Positions 55,601 to 64,000 of a stretch of 64,000 nucleotides of DNA are shown here, one piece after another. Each line of letters begins with the position of its first letter. The first letter of the stretch is position 1. Source of the stretch: Turritopsis dohrnii (taxonomy: Eukaryota; Cnidaria; Hydrozoa; Anthoathecata; Oceaniidae); NCBI GenBank assembly GCA_027922465.2, contig BQMF02000014.1, forward strand, positions 806,001 through 870,000. Reading direction: 5' to 3'. The notes below the pieces were generated by a model that was not told where the DNA came from, searched no databases, and worked only from the letters and a program-made list of their open reading frames with translations. Both the position numbers and the translations under genes were made by a program.

Positions 55601-58600
55601 TTCTAGTGGATCAGTTTTTTAGTTCTTAAAGCATTTAAGGCTACGACGTAAATTGAATTTTAAAAAAAATGTCCCCTTAAGAATAAAAGCCCAGTCTTGA
55701 ATTAGTCCACATTGCGTCAGTCGTGCCAACTTTAAATGAAGTAAATTCTAGCGAGTAAAAAATTGAAATTATCTGAGATAATTATTTATTTTTAGAATCA
55801 AACTTGATTCCTTGAAACTTCACGAGTTTTATGCCCTTGATGTTGAGGCAACTGTTAAAGATCTTCAAATGCTTATAGATGACACAGGAAAATTAGAAGA
55901 GGTATTGTTATGTTCAAACCTTTTTGTTAATCCTATCAAATTCAGAAGTTTTTTAAAACGTCCCGATGTTTTCTATTCTCCAACTTTCATAATTTGAGTA
56001 TCATTTTGGGCCTCATGATCCATGCCCTTTGATGCCTTTTTTTTTACAGAATACTTCTTTGATATTCTTTGAAAAATAGGTCTTTCATGATCAATTGAAT
56101 TGTAGAAATTGATCACTCAACTGTCAGTAGCCTTTATTTCTCGATTTTAATCTTTTGGTTAGAAATAATACTATTTTGCAGTCATGGACTGATTGCATGT
56201 TTAGCATCAAGTTATAAAGTAACCAGTACAAGCCAACAGGCATTGTCAAAAAGATCTTGATATTTCAAGAAATTTAAGGACCTTACTAAACATGGTTCAG
56301 TCGGTACTCAACACCTGTGACAGACTTAACTTTGTTATTAGAGGGTACGCAATTTGCAATTAACAAAAATATTTTTGTTAGGTTTTGGAAACTGATACTG
56401 TGCACGACATAACAATTGTTCAAGATGAAAAGTATCGTAGGAATGGATGTAAAGTTGATTTGAACAATGGTTTAAAGTATTGTTTATCGATATGGTGAGT
56501 ATTTTATTTTGATTTTTTTTGTGATAATTTGACTAAAGTCACCAAGCTTTAGTATTTTCCTTCTTTTTTTTCTTCAAAAGCTAGTTCTATCTGATTAAAT
56601 TCATATTCATATTCATACGGCATTTTTTGTGGGCTTCTCTGCCTCTAGGAAAATTACTAAGTCAGATATAACCTCTACAGTCCACAGTGTATACCAACTG
56701 CTTTGGATGAATGTCTCTTGTTTGTCCATTGTGTACCAGTGTTTGTTATATATGCAGCAAGTTTTCTATATTAATTTTGAAAAGTTTTCAATATTCAATT
56801 TTCAATTTTAATTTAAAGCTGGCCTGATTGATTTGGCACAACTTCTTACAAACTGAAAAAAGTTGTTTGGTTGATGTATTTGTTTTAGAGAACTATGTCC
56901 TTTTCGTGAACTATGTCATAACAAGCAACGTCTTTAAACTGAATATTAATGATGTATTAATGAATATTAATGATGTATTAATGAATATTAAAGATGTATT
57001 AATGATGTCTCCGCTGTTTACAATGAGAAAAGACACCACAGGGAAATGCTTTTTTTAATGTTAAGCACGTGATAATCAATAAACTTAGAAATGAGGGAAA
57101 TGTGTGCAATGATGTAATTTATGAAAAGGCCTATTGTTTGGCCAATTTTCATTGAAAATAACATGGCCAACCCAATGAACTGATTTGATAATCTGACAAT
57201 AATTTCTTGAATTCAAAAAAAGTTAAATCATTAATACATCTTATCTTTTACCTGGAAACTAATACTAACAGAAGTGATCTGTTTTTAGTGGTCCGAATGT
57301 TGCTGACATTCTGAGATTGTTCACTATAAAACTAACTGAGCTAAACCAAAAAAGATTTGAGTATGTTGAAGACATTCACGAGAAAATAGTTTATAATGTC
57401 ATTGGTCACGTTCGATATCATTTCCTTGATGAAAATGGACCAAAGTTTGGTCGAGTGTCGGATGAGCATTCCATTTCAGTGAGGTAAAAAAAAAAAAACA
57501 TTTAATAAACCTGACATTATACTTTGAATTTTTTCTTTCTGCCATGTTGCATTATTTTGTTATTTGATTGGCACTCCACTGCTTGTTGATTCTTTGAATA
57601 TCTCATGAGATATTTTTTTTACTTGTATGAATGAGTAAACACAAAAATGATATATGGCAATCTAGATATTTCTCCTATCCATTTGATGAAGCATCACTGG
57701 AGGAAGATAGCTTGCTCCTTGACAGCAGTAAATCTAATTTAGTAATGGCTCACAACGGTTGGGTTTTGGCAGGTGATGCATTAAAGAATTTCGCTGACTC
57801 AGACTGCAATGTGTATTTATGTCGAGAATTAATTGCATGGGGTGATAGCATTAAACTACGATACGGTGAAAAGGCTGATGATTGCCCATTTCTTTGGAAT
57901 ATGATGAAAATGTATACTCAGCAAATGGCTAGAATATTTCATGGGTTTCGGTTGGACAACTGCCACAGCACACCTCTCCATGTTGCCGAGGTATATGCGC
58001 ATTTATATATCTTGTGTACTGATGTATCTTTCTATTACTCCTAAACAATTTGAAATTTTTCTCACCTTCCTATGTTGCTATAGTGTAAAATTGCAAAGCT
58101 ACTCATTGTTATGGGTAGAAACAAATTAAAATGGTTGCATAATTTGGTTAGAGCATCTCATTTCCTCCTTTGTTGTTTCCAAAAGTGCTTGTGTTGTTGA
58201 CAAACAAAAGTGTGACAGAGAATTAATATCAATATATATCACTCTGACATATCAGTACTACAACCCATATGCACTAGTAGCTGTTAAAGCTATACTTTCA
58301 GCGATTGCTAACAGGTTTTATGGAAGTAATCCCTCCTTCATTTAAGATTTATTCTGTTGAAATTGATTGATTGCAGCCTTTGAAATAAAAATCTCCCAAG
58401 AAGAAAAATCTTCCTGATATGGCATAATACTTTTCTTTTGAGAGGACCTCTAGTTTGGGACGCAGTTCCTGATGAAATTAAAACAGAATTTTCATAAGAA
58501 CATTTTCGAATATTGATGACTCTCTCTATGGACAGAAATAATAGAAATTGGCAGCAATATTATACCATAGTTTTTTATGTACAGTGGCTCGTTCATATCA

Positions 58601-61600
58601 AGACAACATCGAGAAATGTTTTGACCTCTATTAATGGAGTGGCTTCTATTATTTTTGAAAGTTCCTTATGCTTCTGCATTTTTTACAGTTCATAAATTAG
58701 CACCATACTCAAAGATGATAAAAAAGAGTACCTTAATTTTGTCAGGGAAAAGTGACAAAATTTTCCACAACAAAAATTTTCCCAGATGTAAATTTTCCCA
58801 GATGTAAATTTTCCCAGATAAAATTACCGTATTTCCTCTTTTTAGCGCCCCCCTCTAATAAGCGCCCCTGTTAATCCAAAAATAATTTTATAAGCGCCCG
58901 GGCGCTTATAAGAAACTAGCCAAAACAGTCAGCCAACTGCTTGCAGATCTTTTCAACGAGACATGGAAGATGATCCAAACATTCTAATAGACTCCGATTA
59001 AGAAGAAGATGACGACATAATAGAGTTGGAAAACATTACATGAACCATACCTGATATTTCTTCTGTTTTCTGTACATAGTTTTTATAGAAAATAATAAAA
59101 GTGGAAATAAGTATTTATTTTTAACACCTCTCACAATTTTTTGTAGGGGTTTTTTGAAATAATTTTATAAGCGCCCCCCTCTTTTAAGCGCCCCCCTCCA
59201 ATAAGCGCCCTCCTAATTTTCGAAAAAATTTTATAAGCGCCCGGGCGCTTAATAGAGGAAATACGGTATCCCCAATAAGGTCTTTGTTTTACAACTATAA
59301 AGCAATGCCATATTGCATTTCTGCCAGATTTGTTTCAATGTTGAGCATGTTTGCCAGTCTACTTTACGATTTTATCTTTTTTTTGTTTTTCTAGTACCTG
59401 ATGGTTTGTGCAAGAGAAGTGAATCCAAATTTATATGTTATTGCAGAGCTGTTCACTAACGATGAAAAAACTGACAATTTGTTCATTAATAGACTTGGAA
59501 TTAACTCTCTTATCAGAGGTGAGTCATTGGCGTTGATGTTGCAGATATCCTTATTGACACATTAGTTTATCATTTTTAAATTTGAGGTTATTATTTCAAT
59601 CAGGGTTTTAATAAGTGACCAAAATGTCCAGGTAAAATATTTTCATATCAACTCATGTTAAACAAAAACATTTCTTTTGACACATTTCTCCCTATTTCCC
59701 ATTTCTCCTGCAGAAATCGTTGAAAGTCACTGTAATGAAGAGCATTTTTATTGAAATAGTGTGTATATTTCTATAGAAATGCAGTCCTTTGCAGTGATTT
59801 TCCACTAATTTGTCTACTGAGTCATTAACAAAATATCACCTTAAATCAAGGAGCATTGTTAATGTCATTGTTTAAATCTAACTTTGTTTTCAGAAAATTT
59901 AGGAGCTTCAAATCCACGTGATCTTGGCAGGCATGTTCATCGATTTGGTGGAAAGCCAGTTGGTTCATTCATCGACCCATCAACCCAAGTACTTAGACCA
60001 TCAATGGCACATGCTTTGTTTATGGATGTAACACATGACAACCCGTCACTGTTTGAAGTAAAACTAGACCTTTTTTAGTTGTTTCATTTTAGTATTAGTT
60101 TAGAGGTAGTATTGCTTCCATAAGAAAGTTTTCAGTCTTAAAGAAAATAGGTTGCTCCTCTAACTACAAGGTTTCCAGCTTTTATCATTGTTGTGGTCCA
60201 TATTGATTGTAATGGGGTAATGGATGTAGAAAATACTTTATGACAATAATTTTTTGGATATCTCTTTTCACAGAGTTGCCTTACACACAGTGATAGGTAT
60301 CCCATATGAAAATTAAGTTCCATTAGAAACAACAATAAATAATTGTCTAATGAAAATAAAGTGTTAGTAATACGGATTACAATAATCTGTTATTTGTATT
60401 TTTCAAGAACCAAAATTTTCAAATTCCACTCAACAGTGATACTTTTATGGTAAGATTTAATTAGTGACAGCATTATTCTATTCACAAAAGACATTCTCCT
60501 TTCTACAGGCACGGTCAGCCTTTGATGTTCTTCCAAGTGTTGCACTAGTGTCTGCTACTTGTTCTGGTATTGGCAGTAACCGTGGATTTGATGAATTGGT
60601 TCCACATCATGTATGTAAATATTATAAACCCTATAATTTTCTTTATGAAATCAAATATCTTTGAAATCTTTAAAATCTTTTACATCATATCAAATTTTTG
60701 ACAACAGATGATCACAAAAAACTTTATTTGTTGTTCTTTATTTTTCTTGAGGTTGTGTTGACTGTATGCATTTCACATATGAAATTTTTTTTTATAATAT
60801 CAAAAGTTTTTAATGGAAAACCTTTTTATGTTGCCCCTCGTTTGCCTTAAACTCATGGCCCATCATGTAATAATATTATAAAGTTGCATAATGCTGACTT
60901 TGGCAACCACCTCAAATGCTGTGAGTAATTTAAACAAATACACCAATCGACGAAAACAGCAAACAATCATTTAATATTGTAAATTGAACATTTCTAATGG
61001 TTTCTTATGGCTCTTCAAAGCAACTAGCCGCTAAGGTGGCATCACTCGTCGCCCATGTTCAGCCTGCGTTGTGTCATGCAGGGAGTTCACGAAAAATGGA
61101 ATTAAGGAATTGACAATGGAAAGTGTTACCATCTTGTAGAGCTTGAAATTCTGAGCAAGAAAATATATAGGATCATATGTCTGACGCACCATTTCGAAGA
61201 TACCGTTGATCAAAGATTTTGATGACGTCACAGACCCGTCCCCCCAAAAAATTTTACCCAAATTTTTGTCACCACATCGCGGTATAGTTTCGTTTCGCTT
61301 TCATTTCATTTGGGTCTCAATGCAATGGTTTCACACTGAAGTCGCACAAGATAAAATAAAATAATTACTCTCACAACTCAATCTACCATTTTGCGTGACA
61401 GACAGACAAACAGAGAATCGACTAAGATTACTCACACACCTGATTAAAAGTTAACTATTATGTTAACAAAAATATGTTGCTTTCTTTGCTTTCGGCTGAA
61501 TATTAGCATAACAACAAGACTGTCTAAACTGTAGACTGCTTTTTATTGTAGATAAATGTTGTGAAGGAATGTCGTCTATACGCGAAATGGGAAAACACTG

Positions 61601-62436
61601 GAGCAAAAGATGCTGTTACACTTGAAACTGGTATCTTGCGTGCAAAGAAATCTTTAAATGAATTGCACGTAGAATTAAAGAAAAAGGGCTTCACAGAGGT
61701 TTGTCAAATGTCAAATGTCAAATGGGAGGTTTTTTATGGCAAAGAGAATTACCTGGAAAGCTTGTTAAATGCAGTAGTTCTTTCCTGATGAATTTTATTT
61801 TACTTTCAACTATCTTAAGCAGAGCCAACAGATATACATATCTCTAATTAATGGACATGGAAAGGGAAATTCACAAAACTGGAAAATCCTGAACTCTCTC
61901 AAGATCTTTACCAACAGATAGTGGACTTCAGCTTATAGAGTGCAATAAAAACTGATATTAAGCTAGCCGCATTCTGGACCAGCATGTTGGTGAAGAAAAA
62001 AATATGCTAGAAATGTTTGCCAACATTTATTAACAGGTTATTGCAATAGCGATGACATGGTCTTAATTTCGAAGGCTTTTAACATTATCGACTTTTTATC
62101 GTTCGAAAAAAAGCGGTATAGCATTCTGCGGCAATCTTTTGCCCGAAATGTTGCCCAACATGCTGACCAACGTGCTGGTCCAGAATGCGGCTAGGTTAAC
62201 AGCATCAATACTAATAATGTTCTTGTAATTTTCAAAATTACAGTTAATTCTTTGTTAATAGGTTTATGTTGACCAGGCAACTGAGGAAATTACGTTTGTC
62301 ACACGACACTCCCCTAATACGCATGAAAGTGTGATTTTCGTTACACATGCAGCTTTTTCCAAGCCATCACCAGAAATGCATCCTTTTATCAATGCAGAAA
62401 TTTCTGTCACTCATATGCCAACTCTTCATATTGAAG
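52680..62436 (+). CDS. AGL: Glycogen debranching enzyme, first 11 coding exons
   Basis: Two-activity cytosolic enzyme that trims glycogen branches. Exons: 52680-52752, 54614-55403, 55796-55901, 56382-56494, 57289-57483, 57666-57990, 59395-59518, 59894-60057, 60509-60610, 61552-61698 and 62262-62436. They encode about 771 residues, against about 1530 for the whole human protein. Start: [17 protein letters not shown]. The window covers the N-terminal domain and the GH13-type 4-alpha-glucanotransferase domain. Visible catalytic segments: [14 protein letters not shown] (Asp near 523), LYVIAELFT (Glu near 552) and [11 protein letters not shown] (Asp near 620). The glucosidase half lies beyond the right edge. 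A pogo element starting at 62514 sits in the following intron. No lesion was seen in the exons. Confidence 0.95.
53085..53425 (-). repeat. Dispersed repeat family X, copy B (inverted)
   Basis: Shares with copy A the blocks AACTGATCAAAAAAATGTAT and AAAAAACGTCAGCTATCCCT, and with copy C the block TTGATCAAAGATTTTGATGA. It lies in AGL intron 1. Confidence 0.75.
56938..57006. repeat. ~20-bp tandem repeat (GATGTATTAATGAATATTAA)
   Basis: Three to four imperfect units in an AGL intron. Confidence 0.85.
58827..59266. mobile_element. Pogo/Tigger MITE with GCGCCC-rich ends
   Basis: The left end CCGTATTTCCTCTTTTTAGC and its inverse at the right are flanked by TA (58825-58826 and 59267-59268). Behind each end are AATAAGCGCCCC and ATTTTATAAGCGCCCGGGCG subterminal repeats. 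The 440-bp interior keeps a scrap of coding sequence (about 58963-59042, plus strand). It reads [12 protein letters not shown], a stop, then [13 protein letters not shown], like the acidic C-terminal tail of Tigger transposases. It is thus an internal-deletion derivative. In an AGL intron. Confidence 0.85.
59713..59822. mobile_element. Short hairpin MITE copy 12
   Basis: Core AAGTCACTGTAATGAAGAGC, ATTTTTATTGAAATAGTGTG, CTATAGAAATGCAGTCCTTT, ending TTTGTCTACTGAGT. Lies in an AGL intron. Confidence 0.8.
61018..61280 (+). repeat. Dispersed repeat family X, copy C
   Basis: Opens CAACTAGCCGCTAAGGTGGC, then CACTCGTCGCCCATGTT, and later TTGATCAAAGATTTTGATGA. Related to copies A and B. Lies in an AGL intron. 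Confidence 0.7.
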
Positions 62437-62703
62437 GTTTGTAAACATTAACAGTGTTTTAAGAATCAGTTTCTTCTGAAGGCCTTCCCTACAATCATTA
62501 TCTAGGGTGAATACCTTATTCCAGGAAATTAAAGAAGCATCAAATTAACGCAAATTTGAAAATTTCACGTTAATAAAATACCCGCAAATTAAATGTTTCG
62601 TTGATTTCCAGACTCTTATAAAAGTTTATCGTAAATTTAAAACTCGTTATTTTTCAGTAAGTAATCATAAATTTCTAAAACATTACAAGTCCGATGCTAT
62701 TAT

Positions 62704-63222
62704 TTATCGTTCTTCTTCTTCTACCTCTTCCTCCTCTTCCTCGCTTAAAATGCACACAGTTTCCTCCTTTTCTTGGATTGATTTCAAAATAGTGTCGGTT
62801 TCATCTTTATACGGTTCTCCCAAAGGAAAGTTCACAGATTTTATTTTGTCTTCCAAAATCTTCAAGTTTTTATCCTTATTTTCCCATTGTACGAAAACTT
62901 CTATCTCGGTTTCTAGTCCACCTTGTATTAAGGGAGATCTTTTAGCTACTGTCAACACTACTCTTGCTGACATTGCTGCATCACCTGCCAACGCAAACCA
63001 TATATATCTGCTAATTTCGCGAGGGATATGTCCAACAACACACAATCCCAATTTTCCTGGTAGTTTGGTACACCCAGCAACTGCATATTTATCATGTTTG
63101 TTGTTATTCTGTTTTCCTAACTCGATCTTTTGTTGAACGTAAGGCTTCCAGCTTGATCGATAGACATGAAATCCTCTTAAGCCAGTAAAAAATCGCAAAG
63201 TATTTTCTTGACACGATACCAT
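62704..63222 (-). CDS. HIRAN-like protein of pogo element
   Basis: Intact 172-aa ORF. Blocks: GFHVYRSSWKP (residues 17-27), then KHDKYAVAG in the HIRAN core position, then VVGHIPREISRYI (about 62-74), then KRSPLIQGGLETEI, and a Glu-rich tail (about 157-172). It shares the order and several words with the ORF at 12803-13174 (GHHVYR, IGHVP, GGGIELP) and with the broken ORF at 13466-14000 (GHIPREI, GGLEIP, acidic tail). It is transcribed away from the transposase and toward the left terminal repeat, the same geometry as in the Tigger at 6311-13383. HIRAN domains bind DNA ends in other proteins. A role in transposition is inference. Confidence 0.75.
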   Translation of the reverse strand: MVSCQENTLRFFTGLRGFHVYRSSWKPYVQQKIELGKQNNNKHDKYAVAGCTKLPGKLGLCVVGHIPREISRYIWFALAGDAAMSARVVLTVAKRSPLIQGGLETEIEVFVQWENKDKNLKILEDKIKSVNFPLGEPYKDETDTILKSIQEKEETVCILSEEEEEEVEEEER

Positions 63223-63326
63223 TTGTGAATTGTGAAGTCATTGCATTGCAATGAAAACATTCGACTTAACAAAAAACATTCTTCAAAAAAATTCAAACTT
63301 GCAGCGCGAGTGGCAATGCAGTAATC
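63223..63326. promoter_or_regulatory. Putative bidirectional promoter of pogo element
   Basis: A 104-bp gap between the divergent start codons of the HIRAN-like ORF and the transposase. It corresponds to the 140-bp gap at 12663-12802. No defined core-promoter motif assigned. Confidence 0.4.
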
Positions 63327-64000
63327 ATGTCAATTCTGAAATATTTCTCAAGCAATTCTAAAGACAAAACACAAACAGAACATGCAGTACTTCTTCCATC
63401 TAGAAAGAAATCTGGCGTTTGCGAGGAAGAATATGATAGCATCAGAGAGGTCTTGGACAACCCACCAGAAAAGAAAAGAAAGAAAACTACTTACACAGAA
63501 GAAGAAAAGATGAAAGTTGTGAAATATGCTGCCTCCCATGGTGTAACAAATGCCCTGAGATTTTCCCTGAGATTTTAGGAAAGATTTTCCTAATTTGATG
63601 GAAATTACGGTGCGTCCTTGGCTGAGCAAATACAAGGACGAAATCAAGAAAAAGTTACCAGAGTGCGCAATCATATCGCAAAAAAGAGGGAGACCTCTTC
63701 TACTTCCTACTGAATTAGACACAAAACTTCGTCTTTTCATTACCAACATGAGAACTGCAGGTGGTACCATTAATAAGCATGTTATTTATGGAATTCTGAT
63801 GGGCTTCATCAAATCTGATCTGACAAAGTATGGTGAATGCCTAGATTTTGTGATCACCAAAGGTTGGATACAATCACTATACAAAAGAATGAATATGTCG
63901 CGGCGTATGGTGACTACAGCTCGACCCATTGTTACTGCATCTTTATGGGAAGAAGTGAAGGCACAATTTCATAATGACATTACGTCAGCTGTGATCAAGC
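63327..64000 (+). pseudogene. Pogo-type transposase N-terminal part (frameshifted, runs off edge)
   Basis: It starts MSILKYFSSNSKDKTQ, is Lys-rich, then has a helix-turn-helix opening YTEEEKMKVVKYAASHGVTN. The frame stops near 63578, at a doubled CTGAGATTTT. The protein clearly continues one base off: FPNLMEITVRPWLSKYKDEI, then KRGRPLLLPTELDTKL, then GWIQSLYKRMNMSRRMVTTA (the second, CENP-B-like DNA-binding region), up to the window edge. So there is a single frameshift, or a very unusual splice, near 63575-63590. The DDE catalytic domain would lie beyond the window. The family call is from the HTH pattern and the terminal repeat. Confidence 0.7.

Larger units (their letters stand above)
62514..64000. 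mobile_element. Pogo-type element with HIRAN-like gene, right end outside window
   Basis: The left end CCTTATTCCAGGAAATTAAA follows TA (62512-62513) and resembles the other TACC-start pogo ends here. Subterminal AATTAACGCAAATTTG/CACGTTAATAAA/CCGCAAATTAAA words follow. It carries a HIRAN-like ORF (63222-62704, minus) and a divergent transposase (from 63327, plus). It lies in the AGL intron after 62436; the other end is beyond the window. Confidence 0.7.

Noticed and set aside
63348..63770. 140-codon minus-strand ORF
   Set aside because: Antisense to the pogo transposase, whose helix-turn-helix pattern is clear on the plus strand.

Overview
The window is AT-rich eukaryotic DNA with short exons, GT-AG introns and very dense DNA transposons. 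The host genes are animal (MFSD1-like transporter, major vault protein, glycogen debranching enzyme). The transposon mix, with pogo/Tigger elements carrying HIRAN-like ORFs, an animal CACTA-type element with a DUF4806 gene and a mariner relict, best fits a cnidarian. That placement is inference; the species cannot be read from the sequence.

Layout. 1-2.4 kb: a GACGTC-rich MITE (363-1000) and a broken beta-trefoil/aerolysin-like gene on the minus strand. 2.4-6.1 kb: LINE 3' fragments and tandem repeats. 4.88-14.11 kb: three transposons nested in one another. A pogo-type element with TACCTTAATTG ends contains a Tigger element (6311-13383), which contains a CACTA-like element (about 7553-12314). 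14.2-14.6 kb: another pogo-type MITE. 15.7-28.4 kb: MFSD1-like gene on the plus strand with at least 14 recognised coding exons, several of them microexons; its introns are packed with MITEs and a dead mariner element. 28.4-36.9 kb: no host gene recognised; MITEs, a Harbinger fragment, microsatellites and a fold-back repeat. 37.1-38.3 kb: two adjacent intronless ORFs for proline-rich proteins with one C-terminal membrane anchor. 38.3-45.2 kb: repeats and one possible exon. 45.2-51.3 kb: complete major vault protein gene, 11 coding exons, 861 aa. 52.7-62.4 kb: first 11 coding exons (about 771 aa) of the glycogen debranching enzyme gene, which runs off the right edge. 62.5-64 kb: another pogo element inside an AGL intron, with a HIRAN-like ORF head-to-head with its transposase.

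The most interesting pattern is the repeated association of a small HIRAN-like protein with pogo/Tigger transposons. Two elements carry it divergently from the transposase across a gap of 104-140 bp. A third, internally deleted element keeps only a broken HIRAN-like ORF. This suggests a two-gene transposon module with an accessory DNA-binding protein. A ~120-bp hairpin MITE, with 12 copies recognised here, shares the CAGTGGGCA end motif with the resident CACTA-like element and may be its dependent.
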